Assembly (NCBI GenBank): GCA_031216915.1
Contig: JAUFNR010000028.1
Location: forward strand, 248,001-312,000
Source of the DNA: Pictodentalium vernedei
Lineage: Eukaryota; Mollusca; Scaphopoda; Dentaliida; Dentaliidae
DNA length: 64,000 bases
Direction of reading: 5' to 3'
The notes under the pieces are model-generated. The model saw only the letters and a list, made by a program, of their open reading frames with translations. It was not told where the DNA came from and made no database searches. Both the position numbers and the translations under genes were made by a program. Shown here piece by piece: positions 19,332 to 32,057 of the stretch (positions within the stretch are counted from its first letter, which is position 1; every line of letters begins with the position of its first letter).

Positions 19332-21749
19332 TCATGATATCTGTTGGAGAAGAAATAAGGGTAACTGTAACCTGTCACTGCAATAAACCATCTAATGTAC
19401 TTAAAAGTACATTGTTTTTCAAAACACATCAAATCAACCTTACATAACCATTATTGCATGTACTTTCCCCGAGGAGGCTTATTGGCATATTGGGATCAGA
19501 AGGGCACATCCAGAGGCTGTCACATATTTTTTTCAAGAACACAGTACACAAAGCAGTACCCAAAAGGTGACAAGTGAGCTCCATTTGACACAAAACATTT
19601 CCCGGGGGGGATGAGGGGGGAGCTCTCTTCCTTGTATGACTCTAACTCCGGCACTCAAGGCATATGCCTTTTTTCTGAAAGTTTAACTCTTTTTTTCTTT
19701 TTGAAGATCCTGGCCACACATGTTCCAAACACCATCAGACATGTAACCCTCCAAATAAGTGTATCTGCAAAAATCATGTTACATTGCAAAACATTCTTTT
19801 TAGACTTTAAGTTCTGGACCTTTCATGCTTCTTACTTCCAACTATAACACTTAATTTATCGATTAATGGGTGAATAGAAAAGTCCTGCCATAATCAACAT
19901 TTTGAGTTCCATAAGCCTTCATAACAGCTCCGATAAAAGTGTCAAACATCAGATTGGTGGCTTTGTACAGAATATTCATTAGGTTGTTGCTTGATAAGTA
20001 ATAGGAACAAAATCTTCAGAAATATTTTGTAGCAATACATTTGAGGGTATCAGCAGGCACTCTCCAACAAATTGTAACAAATCAACTATAAACCAAGTTT
20101 TCTAACTCAAATGAGTGAAAAAGTACCACAACTCTGAAAAAATGTGGGAAGAAACACATGCTACAGCACCTACACATACATTGTTTCCTCATGATGCTCG
20201 ATCACAACACCAAATATCTTCAAATTGGGGTAACAGTGGTTGAGATACAAGGGAGAATGTTCGTACATGTAATGATATGTGGGTAAAAGGACAGAGGTCA
20301 CCACTGCACGGCGTTAGATGCACCTTTGATTTTACAACTTCCAGGTCTGGGGCATAATCACAACACACCCACCTTATCAATTCATAATTTCAGTAAAATA
20401 AAAGGAATTATGAATTTAATTAATTTATAGATGATGGGAAATATTTGGCTTCTTTCACCTTCTCGTACTAGTATTAATTACCACAAACAATGTCAGTTTG
20501 ATGCCGACAAACGAAACTGGACGCATGTGGCCTGGTTAAAAAGTAACTCGGCATGGATAATGAAGAAACTGCGAATATTTCATTTGTTTGAAAGCCAATT
20601 GCAGCTAATTTTGACCGTGGATTCGATAATTCGTTTCGGTTTTGACCACACGGTCACGCTGACAGCGGTTATGTTTATTGTGAAATGCAAATTGGGAGAT
20701 AGTTTCCGGTGAAGGAGATTTGTTGCATTTGTCAGTGTAAAACGATGACAAAGGACACTGATCGACGCTTGTGTTAGTATGGTTGGTTGCAAGAAAAAAC
20801 TAAATTCTCAGCATCGTCAAAGCGCACCTTATTTAAAAGCGCGAATGTATCATTTTCAACCCATCTTCAATCGGTTCTTTGCAGACATCGAACACAGCCG
20901 CGACAAATTCCATGGTTACCAGGAAGTAAATAACTACACAACATCGGGGGAAATCAACACGCTCAATATAGTTCCAGGTCACTTGGAATATACTTCGTGA
21001 AAAAGTGATTTCTGAAGCATTCTGCTTACTTTGTTATGAATATTGCCTTATTTTATGTGTATCGTCCCGATTTGATACACTCGGTTATTTTTTTTACAAG
21101 TGGTTCATGTTGTCTTTCTAGTGCGCAATAATTAAGATTTTTTGTCAACAAAAAAGTTCAGATGGCCTGTAAACACGAGAGGGAATTTCGAACCATATTT
21201 TGCAGTTATGACATTAACAGCTCAAGTATTTGCTGTCACCTGTTTGCAAATCCGCGCATACATTGTCTCGAACAAATAAAGGGCGTGATCACGTCCTTGC
21301 ATTCTTACGATTGCCCAAATTGAGTATTTCTGCAGGAACCACATCGTAATCACATGACCGGAATAAACATAATTGAAACATGGCCACATCCGAAACATCC
21401 AAAATTTGTGTTGGTGTTATCAAATTCAAACATCAAAACTTACCCGAGTGTGTGTCAAAAAAAATGCTTTCTCCGAGTCTGTAGTATGTTATCATTATAT
21501 TGAGGACAAGGCTTTCGAATTACCGATTATTTTGTGGTTTTACTGGTTCGTTACTTATGCCATTGGCAAGTTAATCTTCTTCAAAATCATAAAATTCACT
21601 TTTTTTCCTGAAACAAATTATATGTACCTTTTCTATGCACTTTACTCATTATTTTGATATAGAATTTGCCTTTCCTTACTTCTCTTATCTGTTTCTGAGG
21701 CATTGGGAAAAATGTAAAAAAATTGACCAAAGTTACGTTGGACGACCCC
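19332..21749. other. element C interior, right part
   Basis: No recognisable domain, RNA or repeat array. The longest frames (93 codons at 20431-20712, 94 codons at 21373-21657, 73 codons at 20779-21000) look random in composition. Confidence 0.4.
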
Positions 21750-22520
21750 TTAAGGGCCTATATAAGTAATGAAATTTTGTTTATTTTGAAAATACTCTCC
21801 TCTGATATTCCTTCAATTCAAATTAAATATACACAAAATGTACATCAAAATGAAGGCTGAGATGTATAGAACACAAAACACGTGTAATCAACTCATAGAG
21901 TCCACTGTAGGCGCCACTGGTTCCTGGAAGTCTGCTGCCGTATTAGCACAATAACAGATAATTTAATAATATTTCACAAAAACAACTTGTGGCCAAATGC
22001 ACTGGGGGGAAGCGTGACTGTGAAAATTTGGTTGATTGCGCCGGTGTCCGGTCGATTGCTCTTTCTCTTCGACATCAAATTGTGGTAAGTGTACGATTTA
22101 TCGTAGATTTCTCTAAATATCAATAAATTGGGAACCCATGAATATACGAATAGGTTGTGTGAATGTATCCTGAACACGTACATATATTTTTTATACTTAG
22201 ATACCCGAGTATTGCCTGCTAGTGACTTCATATTCAATCCATCAGCGGGTCGTTTTCGTCAAATGTTGACAAAAATGGCTCATACGCCTCAAACACTTTA
22301 ACTACCTAATTTCTTTTTACCCTGCATGTAGATAAGGTGTAGAAGATCTTATAACCTGAACTACACCAAACAATTTGCTAAATTAGTTGAGAAAACACGC
22401 GAAAACCGAGTGTCCGGTTATTTTGTTGATTGCATGTAGTGACCGGTTGATTGCAGTTCTAAATCATGCCGATGTCCGGTTGATTGTTTTACTTGTGTCC
22501 GGTTGATTGACAAATACACT

Positions 22521-22988
22521 TAGTTCATGTCGGTAATTTCAATCCCATAAACACTTTTTATCACATAATCACACCATTATACAGTGTGTTAAAGCCATGT
22601 AATATTTTTTTATAATACAATGTAATAAAGGTAGAAAGCCTCCAAATCAAATGCAAATGGAACGTGAGCATGTGATTGAATCACATGCTGACATTCCATT
22701 TAAAGACTTTTTACAGGAATGACTGTACATGTATTAACATGTATTACTACCTTGTGGTTTATTGATAGAACTGCACGTTTGAATGAGTTAACAATTAGCT
22801 ACTTGCATATTACAGAGTTGTCATTCTTGGCGTCAGGTATCTTGAGTTTGCTTGCTCATTTCAGTCATTAGAACAATGCAGTTTGCACTTTTTTACATTC
22901 GATCAATTGCGATAACCCTTTTTGTTCAACTCAGACAAACGTTTCGCCAACTGAAGCTTTGTGTCTCTGTGTTTGACCTTTCTGTCTC
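22521..22988. other. element B interior, left
   Basis: No gene seen. A short inverted pair, AAATGGAACGTGAGCATGTG with CACATGCTGACATTCCATTT, lies around 22654-22701. Confidence 0.45.
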
Positions 22989-24420
22989 TTAACCCTTTAC
23001 CTAACGTGAGGTACAGATGACACTTGGAAAAAATACTTGTTTAACTAATCATTTTCATTTTTTGCTTCCAAAACATTGGTTGTGACCCCTTATTGCTTGT
23101 TCCAACGAGGGGGTCATAACCTATGTTTGGAAGCAAAAAATGAAAATATGAAAAAAATGAAAGGTGATTTTAAGCTCATCTTGACAAAGTCAAGCTGAGC
23201 TAATCTCACCGCTTCCCGTCCGTCGTCCGTCAACACCATGTTTTGGTCTTCTCCTCCAAAGCCACTGGGCCAATTCAAGTGAAAGTTTGTGTGAGTGATG
23301 GTCCCAAAGGGACATTTCATTTTTGTTCAACTCAGCATGCCCAGCCCACAGGGAGGGAGTGGGGGAAAATGCTCCAAAATATTTTAAAAATCTTCTTCTC
23401 AAGAACCAGTGTGTACAATGACTTGATATTTGCTATGGAGCTTCCATATGAGGTGTAGAATCAAGTTTGTTCAAACAAAGTTCGTGAAGTAATATTTGGC
23501 TTTGTAATAGGAGGGGGTAAGATTTTTGGCCCCGCCCAAAATTTCTATTTTCTAAACCAATGGTCCGGTATGAACCAAATTTGGTTTGTGGTAGTATTGA
23601 GTCATAAGTACTTGACCCATGCAAAAAAAAAAAATTCCCGCATCCCCATGGGAACCCTGGGAGCTAAAAATAGAAATATTTTCAAACGCCCATATTTCCC
23701 AAACCCCACGGAACAGAGAGCTTTTATTTGATATGAAGTATCCTTATGACCAGTAGAATTGAATGGTAAAAAAAAATTGCCATCGGTTATGTTAGGGTGT
23801 TTTGTAATGGGCATCAAAATAATGCTGAGTCAGCATATTTGCAAAAATAATAAAAAATCTTTTCTCCAGAACTAATCATCAGAATCTTTTGATATTTGGT
23901 ATACAGCATTCATAGGGGGGTCAGATAAAAGTTTGTTGAAATAAAGCTCATTGGTTCATATTTGGGCTCTCTACAGGAGCCCGAAGTTTTAACATAGGGT
24001 AATATGGGGAATATTCTTTAAAAATCTTCTTCTTCAGAACCACCACTCAGAATCGTTTAATATTTGTTATACATCATTGTTATGAGGGTCAGATTCTAGA
24101 TTGTTCAAACCAAGTCCCTAGGGTAATATTTGAGCTTCCTAAGGAAGCCCAAATTTTATCTTTGTTCAATATGGAGGGTAATATAAAAAAAATCTTCTTC
24201 TTCAGATCCATCAGTCAGAATGCTTTGATATTTGGCATGCAACATCTCTATGGGGGTCAGATTCAAGTTTGTTCAAATCAGATCCCTAGGTATATATTTG
24301 GGCTCACTATGGTAGCCCAAATTTTTACTTAGTGCAATATGAGAAAATTTCTTTAAAAATCTTCTTCTTCAGATCCACCAGTCGGAATGCTTTTATATTT
24401 GGTATACAACATCTCTAGGG

Positions 24421-24456
<36 letters not shown>

Positions 24457-25201
24457 CAGATTCCAGGTTGTTCAATTCGAGTGCCTAGGTTAATATTTGG
24501 GCTCCATATGGGAACACGAAATTTAACTTAGTACAATATGAGGGAATTTCTTCAAAAATCTTCTTCTTCAGATTCACTTGTCAGAATGCTTTCACATTTG
24601 GTATACAACATCTCTAGGGGGGTCAGATTCAAGTTTGTTCAAATCGGATCCATAGATCAATATTTGGGCTCGCTATGGTAGCCCAAATTTGAACTTAGTG
24701 CAATTCGAAGAAATTTCTTCACAATTTCTCTTCTTCAGATCCAGCGGTCAGAATGCTTTCATATTCGGTACACAACATTTCTAGGGAAGTCAGATTTAAC
24801 TATGTTCAAATCAAGAGCCTGGGTTAATATTTGGGCTCTCTGTGGGAGCCGGAATTGGCCATTTTGCTGAAGAATTAAAAATTTTGTATTCAGTACCCTC
24901 TAGAGGTACTAAGATTAATCCACATAGGTTGTATCAAGGGGCTTCATAGGGGAGCTCTACATTTTACTTATGATCAACTGAAGAAAAGGCATGATGCCTA
25001 AGATTATTTTTGTCACTCCTCACTCCTGAGGGACTCAAGGATTGACAGTGTATCCTATGGAGATGGCTTGCTTAATGTAGACTCATTCTTGGACTCTGTT
25101 TAAATTGTGTTCTGTACAAGATGGGCGCTTCAGGCCCCGTGGGGCCTCTTGTTATGCATAGCGTTGGCCGGATTTTACCGGTACATTAGGTAAAGGGTTA
25201 A
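22989..25201. mobile_element. piggyBac-type small element split by a tandem-unit repeat
   Basis: TTAACCCTTTACCTAACG at 22989 and ATTAGGTAAAGGGTTAA ending at 25201, with the AACATTGGTTGTGACCCC palindromic core near 23070-23140. Same family as 5472-5713 and the 7236-7787 cluster. About 2 kb of a different repeat (23165-25155) is inserted towards its right end. Confidence 0.75.
23165..25155 (+). repeat. tandem-unit repeat family T1, copy 1
   Basis: Starts with a hairpin, AGCTCATCTTGACAAAGTCA, followed by CCGTCCGTCGTCCGTC. It continues as about ten diverged units of 150-190 bases marked by ATATTTGGGCTC, CTTCTTCTTCAGATCCA, ATTTGGTATACAACAT and CTCTAGGGGGGTCAGATTC. The end is GGGGCCTCTTGTT. Copies 2 and 3 lie at 35100-36400 (inverted) and 50395-51930. 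No coding capacity. A run of about 36 G (24422-24455) sits in one unit. Confidence 0.8.
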
Positions 25202-25939
25202 AAAATAAATACATATACATACCCACCTTTTTATAACATAAACTGTCCTCAAAATCGATTCATTAGTCAATTTTGAATTTGAGAGACAGTATCTCTGTTT
25301 TTATCGAAGAATGCGAAGTTATGTGGAAGACATACCTGACGCTAAGAACAATAACTCTGTAATATGCAAAGGGTCAATTACTGCACGAGAAAGCGTCGCG
25401 TAAGGATACCACAAGAGCCGTGATGCTCGAGTAGTATCCATTCGTGATGCGATCGAGTGCAGTGATCGTTAACTCATTCAAACATATGTGTGGTTCTATA
25501 TTTATTACTCACAATCAGTTACTCGTAGAAAATGAATTTAAATTGATTGTGGGCGAAATGGACATTTTCCATGCTGCTGAAGTGATATCGGCACAAAATG
25601 CTGGAGAAGCAGTCTTCGCCCCTGACACAAAAACGCGATCCTTTAAAAAGCCATCTCGCTTCACAAAGTAAAGTGTTAATTGGATTGTGTTGGAGATTAG
25701 GGGTTTGTTAACAATAAACCACAGACGTGTTGTTGTAATCCAGTTTCCCTTTAAGCAACCATCCTTGCTGTCATCCATTCGGAGGTTCAAATATTGCAGA
25801 AGTGGATTACTTTGTGTAAACAAACGGTATACCTAAAAACTGCAGTTTACCACAAGTTACTGCAGGACACCACAGGGCACCTGAAAATAAGTTTTTTTGA
25901 TATTTATTGGCTAGTGAACGATCACTTATATTGTTTTGT

Positions 25940-26111
25940 GTTGATTCTAAACTTATTCAAGTTAAGAATAATTCTCATCTGGTCGACTTTGCTGGAAAAT
26001 TTCACTGTAGGTCAGTTCTCATGTCAACCGACTTGCAGTAAAACTGGTTTAAACTACCCCGCAAAATCGACCAGATGAGCATGTTTCTTAACTTGAATAA
26101 GTTTAGAACCA
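25940..26111. mobile_element. small fold-back element, about 50-base inverted ends
   Basis: TTCTAAACTTATTCAAGTTA ... CATCTGGTCGACTTTGC and its inverse enclose about 70 bases. No target duplication identified. Confidence 0.6.
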
Positions 26112-27218
26112 ACCCAAAATATTGTGACTGACCTTTTAGCAGCCAAATAAAAATGAAAAGATGATTTTCTGAAGACATGTGGTAGCTTGCGGTAACCCGT
26201 GGTAACCTGTGGTATTTAGGCATACCATAAAAGAATGCTGCACGCGCTTTAGGCACTTTTTATCGGATCACACTTGACCTTTCCGGTAAAAATTACCACA
26301 CAGCTCAAAAACCTGTGTGATCGTGTAAGATACCACTATGTGTGTGTAATAATAACTTTTATTTCACAATTCATTTTGGGCTTCGTGCTACATCTGAGCG
26401 TTGTGAAATGTGCGGGTAATATTAAACTTTGTGCTGAGTTCAACCGAGGTGCATATCTTGAGGTTAACGCGAGTGTGAAACAAAAACTAGAACCGGGTAA
26501 AATCCTTGAGATGTGCATTGCGTGAAAGCTAGGGGAGTAGGAACGAAAACATAATGGAGGGGGGGGTGGGGGGGGTTCTAGGAGAGGCAGGGCCGACCAC
26601 GGTTCGGCCCTGCGTGAGAAAATGTTCAATTTCCAAGTGGAAAAAGATGCAATTGCCTTGCATCTGAGCCATTTGTACAATGATATTAACTCAGGGTTAG
26701 ATTGTATAGCCGGTAAAATATAGTTGGTGTCCCCCTCTAGAGAAGTTTGGCAGGCATGTCCCCCGCCCTCATGATCTGCGCCCATGTGGGTATCCTATCA
26801 CTTGAGGGGCCGAGCACTGAATTCAGGGCCCGGCCCCTCAAATAATAGGATGCCCCCATGGGCAACAGATCATGGGGGGGGGGGGGGGGGCTCCCAAACT
26901 GAATAGGACAGCTTGTAGGGTCATTAGAACAAAAATAATGGTGGGGGGTGCATGATATCACCTGAGGGACTGAGTCCCGAATAGGAGAACAGCTTGATAA
27001 GGGTGACCTCGACTGGAGTGGAGGGGTACGGGTATGAGAAACCGCCAGAAATAGCCAACTATTTAATGTTTTTCATGGACATGAAGGCGATTGTGTAGTG
27101 ATGAGCAATACAGTTAAAACTAGAAGTTCTGTCGTGAATTGCGCGCAAATAGCATGTCGATCTGCACGCTTTGTTGCGAAGTATGGCTATCAAATTCTGT
27201 AATATGGCCTGAGCACAA

Positions 27219-27276
27219 GCACTGTTTCATCCAATGGACCTCCGGGTAACCCGGAGGTCCATTGGCTGAAACAGTG
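27219..27276. repeat. strong hairpin, 58 bases
   Basis: AAGCACTGTTTCA, CCAATGGACCTCCGGGT and their inverses form an almost perfect stem with no real loop; one base (C at about 27264) differs near the base of the stem. A cruciform or the centre of a small element is most likely. Confidence 0.7.
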
Positions 27277-28732
27277 CTTTTGCTTGCTATGGATAGGCAG
27301 GATAATCTACCGTGGCTTGGTTGCCATTCGATATGGAAATTGCGCGAAATTCCTACGCGCAATTAAGGCTAGATAAGCGCACACTTCATGACAGGACTTC
27401 TACTTTTAACTGAATATGTCTATAAGCAGCCAGAATTCCCGCCAACGAGAAGGCCGAAGCAAGTAATTTGTTTGTTTTTAGTAGTTTACATCGGAAAAAT
27501 GACAATATTGGATTTTGTAATAAATAGAAACCAATATTGTTCCTCTGACAAAAAAGCCACTGTCTTTGGAAAAAGTTTGGATTTGGCGGCCATCTTAGGT
27601 TTCGAAAAAATCCTAAAACGACTTGGCATCCTCAAAAACTCCTAAAGCAACCTCATGATCATCAACATCGTGCTAAAGGCAGCTGAGCTATTGGGAAATA
27701 GTGTACTCTGGGTGGTAGCCATTTTAGTCACGTGATCAACAGGGCGATATCGTCTACAACACCCTGATAACACAGTGTAAGAACATTTTCAATCCTTTAG
27801 CTTTCCAGTTCATCTTGTAGCGTACAAAATTCTGGACCTTGAGTGAGAAAGTCATTAAATTCTATCAGTGAAGAAACTCCAGGCTCAAATCCCACAGATC
27901 AACCGTCCCATGGTGACGACTTTCCTGGTAGTTTGGGGCAGTGCGTATGTCTCACTGTGAGAAATATATTCAAGTAAAACAAGTCCCGAGTTGCGCTAAC
28001 CTTCATTAGCAAATCAAAGTAAACTTGCATACATTTTGCTGATAGTAATTTATTGTGTAGTTACATCATGACCATGATTACCTGCGCGTCATAGACAGTA
28101 ATTCACTTTGCATTATATTACCTTTGATGCTACAGACAAATATGAAAATGTACTTTTATAATTTGGCATGTTTTTTGATGATAAATAGTTCGATAGACAG
28201 TTATCATTATACCTAAAGATGCAATCAACCGTACACCACGGATTTATCAAATACCAATCAACCGGACACCACTTATGCAATCAACCGGTCACTACATGCA
28301 ATCAACAAAATACTCGAACACTAGGTTTTCGCGTGTTTTCTCAACTAATTTAGCAGATTGTTTGGTGTAGTTCAGGTTATAAGATCTTCTACACCTTCTC
28401 TACATGCTGGGTAAAAAGAAATTAGGTAGTTAAAGTGTTTGAGGCGTACAAGCCATTTTTGTCAACATTTGACAAAAACGACCCGCTGATGGATTGAATA
28501 TGAAGTCACTAGCAGGCAATACTCGGGTATCTAAGTATAAAAAATATATGTACGTGCTCAGGATACATTCACACAACCTATGCGTGTATTCCTGGGTTCC
28601 CAATTTATTGATATTTAGAGAAATCTACGATAAATCGTACATTTACCACAATTTGATGTCGAAGATAAAGGGGAATCAACCGGCGCAATCAACCAAATTT
28701 TCACGGTCACGCTTCCCCCCCCCAGTGAAATG

Positions 28733-29260
28733 TGCTTTACATATCCAAGAACAAAGCTAGGGGATCAAAATTCTTCAAAACACGGCAACAGAGCTGTATG
28801 GGGGTAAATTCCAAAGCCTTTGCTTTTGTTTACGTTTCAATATACTTTCGATTTCTGGTCAACGTCATCAGACGGAAAAGGCATGTAGAAACAACGCCGT
28901 CCAAATTCAAATAAAGAAAAAGATCGCCTTCATACAGTATACTGTTATTAGATAGAGATTGCACAGTTTCCATATTCAATGCAAGGTATCATGATACCTG
29001 TTGAAATTTCTTAGAATTACGATTTTGTTATTCGATGGAAATTCGTGGTATCGAATGATTTGCACAGTGCACATGTCTGTCAAGCATGGAAACCATCTTC
29101 AATGAAAAATGTGGACAGAGTTGTCCTTTTCAAAAATGCAGTCCTATCGCTACACTCGAAAGCGTTTTGAATGCCTAGCTTTGTTATTGAATATCTGAAG
29201 CACACTTGACCATGAGTTCTTGCGAAATATTATTTTATTGTCAGTTCTGGTGTGAATACG
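28733..29260. other. element A interior outside B
   Basis: No recognisable gene or repeat; a 60-codon frame at 28732-28914 is not convincing. Confidence 0.4.
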
Positions 29261-29447
29261 ATAGCAGACTTCCAGGAACCAGTGGTGCCTGCTGCCAATT
29301 TGAGTTGATTACATATGTTTTTCGTGTTCTTTACACCCCAACCTTCATTTTGATGTATAATTTGTGTATATTTAGTCTGAATTTAAGGAATATGAGAGGT
29401 GAGAATTTCAAAATAAACAAAATTCCATTACTTATATAGCCCCTTAA

Positions 29448-32057
29448 ATAATAACCAAATACAGAAAAAAATCATTCCCCATTATATTTATCACACCACT
29501 CGCGTAGCTGGCGTTAAACACATATAGTGATGATATACAGACCTTCATTTTATTGGCGCGTGATCGCTCTCACAAGTACCATTTGCAGCGAACGATCAAT
29601 CGCGCACGTGGAAAAAAAGCAGTTACGTTTTTAGTTTACATCAACGATGTCAGAGTTTCAGAAACTGGGTCTGTGAACACAAGGGCTGCTTCGACTATTT
29701 GATTAATCGAATAACCGTTGTAAAATGCTGTAGTCTACTATTATTTTTCATAGTCGACTATTTTTTTAAACCGTACATATACATCATGCCACTGAATGAT
29801 AATATTGGTCTGCAAGGGAACGTAACGTTTCTCCATACCTGTTATCCTTCGTATTCATTGTTTATATCACGAAAATAGGCAGTAATTTTGACTTTACCCT
29901 CGCATATTATTTCATGAAATGGACATTGTCATTCCTAAACTCCGCTCTGGATCAAGCCATTGTGAACAAATTGTTGATAATCCATGTTAATTTTTGCCAT
30001 TTTAATTTTTAAATCCGATTAATTTAATATTGATGTGGAATTTGTTGACACTAAATTTCTGAAAGAATGCCCATACTTTAAAGTGTTAGCATCACGTGAC
30101 AGTGACTGACACAGAGTTGATTACGTCAATGAGGAATTCCCGGTAAACCCTAGTTTTTAGATCAACCGATTGGCTGGAATAAACATCTTGTGCTATATTC
30201 CTGGCAATTTTCATCAGGCCTGAAAGATATATGTTTGTTTCCGCTAGCGGGATAAAAAAAATACTAGTAGGGTTGGTAGGTCGGAAAATCTTTTTATTTT
30301 ATTTTTTTTTTCCAGAATGCAGTTCCCTTAACTCAGTTTATAACTTTTTCCACATAAAAAAGAGGCTGCTGTGTAGTGCTGTGCGGTTTTACGGTATACT
30401 GACGATAATCGGTAAAGTTGTCAATACCGTCACCGATACTGGCAAATTAAATCATATTCAGTACCTGAAAAAGTTGGTTTTATCCCGGTGGGGCGGTACA
30501 CAAATTTCAACTTTCTTTAAATTAATGTCACGGTTTACAAGAAGTGATTTTACTTCACTAGTGTGGATTAATGTTGGTTTATATTTGGGTCTTTTCCCGT
30601 TTTACTGCCCTGTCTGCCCTAGCAGGCCATGAAAAGTTTATGTATTACTTTTCTTCATCAGCTGTTGAAGTGTTTTGTCTCAACAGTGACCATTATTGCT
30701 CAAGTGATTGAATATTGTTTACACCTAATTTGAAACAAACACATGGACTGTATTCCAGTAAGCATGCGTAGTTAATCACATTATACATTTCAACCAATGA
30801 CATGCCTGCTATTTAAAACCTGGAAATTTTCCTTGTGAAATACCAAGGGATTCCCTTTAAATTTACTCTTGTACTTTTAGTGCTTGGCTTTTAGAGTTTG
30901 AGCAATCTGAGATGGTTAGCAAGCCTGTACTAGTTCTAGTAATGGTACAGGTTTGCACACGCTGACATCACGATAACATCATGCCTTCAAAATGGTGTGC
31001 TGAAAACTCAAAAGTGTTATATATTTTGTTGGGACGACTAGTCGACTAATCGTTACCGGTTATTTTTTATGCAGTAGTCGACAAGAAAATCTGTAGTCGA
31101 CTTGTCGTTTGATGTGTATTTTCTGTTAAATGATAGAATAAATTGGCGATTCACTTACTTTTGCTACTCGATACGGATCCGCGGGAATAATCAACACATC
31201 GGAAAACTTCTTTTATTCTCAGAATCCCATTTTGTATCACAAAATTGTGGGGGTGTTTTCGACTAACTTATTTGTTGGTCTGCGAAGTTGCAAACTTGAA
31301 AGGTAACAGTCTGAACAGCGTCATGGTCGTCCGACTCATCCTTGAAAGCGTTTATGACAAGTTATTACTTCTGAACCCATTCACAGGAAGAAAGAAGGAA
31401 CATTTTTTGCGAATTCCCTAATCCCCTCATGCTAAAATAAAGACAGTTTTGGAAATCCCGAGTGCGATCAGGCGGATCAGCAGTCAGCAGATCGACATAA
31501 AATTGTTTCGTTTGGACTTATCATTTCCCATCAGTAGTTTCTGTACGATCAGATACAAATTTTGTCGCCTGGCATTTGGGTGCACAAACTCTTATGTCAC
31601 TAATATGAAAATACGTGACATGTAATAGTGCACACCCAATATTGTTAATTTTGGTAAATATTGCAGGCCCCAAGCAAGATTTTTCAGGAAAGAGATGGTA
31701 TATATCGTAGAAATAGCAACGGTTATGTGAAATATAACAATTTGTCAAAGTGTGTTGTACAACGACATGCAATAAACACAGAACCACACATGTATGTTCA
31801 TATGTTAATGTGGCGACAATAAGGCAATCGAGAAATTTTGAAAGATTGGGGAAGGATCAAACTTGAGACAAGCTATAGTAAAACAAACCTTCTTTTTTTA
31901 AACTGACAAAATATCATAATTCAATGGCAAATTGGTTCATTTGGGTTTAACAACACTTTCAAAAACCAAGGCTATATTATGAGCAGGATTGTACGTCAGT
32001 TTCAGTAACTAAGGTTATTATATCACGTTGTTAGTTCTCAAGATCCTTCCCATCCTT
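29448..32057. other. mixed repeat fragments, no gene
   Basis: Contains pieces that look like ends of hAT-type small elements: AGGGCTGCTTCGACTA near 29685, TAGTGCTGTGCGGTTT at 30374 (close to the end of the hAT at 40635), and TTGGGACGACTAGTCGACTA at 31029, whose inverse recurs at about 46555. None can be paired confidently. The frame at 30231-30632 is Phe/Leu-rich noise. Confidence 0.45.
30895..30948 (+). repeat. direct repeat of about 50 bases, copy 1
   Basis: GTTTGAGCAATCTGAGATGG, TTAGCAAGCCTGTACTAGT and CTAGTAAT recur with one or two changes at 32497-32540. Confidence 0.75.

Larger units (their letters stand above)
18122..21753. mobile_element. element C: TTAA-flanked element with GGGGnCGTCCAACnTAACTTTGG ends
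   Basis: Inverted ends of about 35 bases (TTAAGGGGACGTCCAACCTA at 18122; inverse ending GTTGGACGACCCCTTAA at 21753). TTAA at both boundaries fits a piggyBac-type insertion. The 3.6 kb interior has no transposase I can recognise and holds a hAT-type small element with a long palindrome. It shares its right-hand TTAA with element A. Confidence 0.7.
25202..28204. other. element B interior, right, no gene recognised
   Basis: Contains two small fold-back repeats listed separately and a GC-rich inverted pair near 26785-26862 (GTATCCTATCACTTGAGGGG and its inverse). G-runs occur near 26563-26576 and 26876-26890. The longest frame (149 codons, minus, 26336-26785) is Pro- and His-rich and resembles no family. 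Confidence 0.4.
22000..28727. mobile_element. element B: fold-back element with arms of about 520 bases containing CAATCAACCGGACAC subrepeats
   Basis: The arms (22000-22520 and about 28205-28727) are inverted copies with small differences. Each begins CACTGGGGGGAAGCGTGAC, has one GATTGCGCCGGTGTCCGGT motif near the tip, about 350 bases of ordinary sequence, and then four or five CAATCAACCGG(A/T)CAC units. The flanks share AAATG (21995-21999 and 28728-28732), a 5-base candidate duplication. No transposase was found inside; the interior carries a piggyBac-type element and unrecognised DNA. Confidence 0.78.
21750..29447. mobile_element. element A: 7.7 kb TTAA-flanked element
   Basis: Ends of about 185 bases are inverted (TTAAGGGCCTATATAAG at 21750; CTTATATAGCCCCTTAA at 29447) and continue inward through ATTTTGTTTATTTTGAA, ACATCAAAATGAAGG and CCACTGGTTCCTGGAAG, each with its inverse on the right. 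TTAA boundaries suggest piggyBac-type insertion. Most of its length is the later insertion B. No transposase recognised. Confidence 0.7.

Noticed and set aside
20779-21000. A small conserved gene
   Set aside because: I could not match the 73 codons to any family and there is no supporting context.
26336-26785. A 149-codon Pro-rich minus-strand protein
   Set aside because: It crosses a G-run and short palindromes and has no recognisable motif.
18122-29447. Elements A and C as coding piggyBac transposons
   Set aside because: The TTAA-bounded inverted ends are convincing, but no transposase-like frame was found inside either, so only the mobile-element call is kept.
30231-30632. A 133-codon protein
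   Set aside because: Low-complexity Phe/Leu/Val composition, no domain, and it overlaps repeat fragments.
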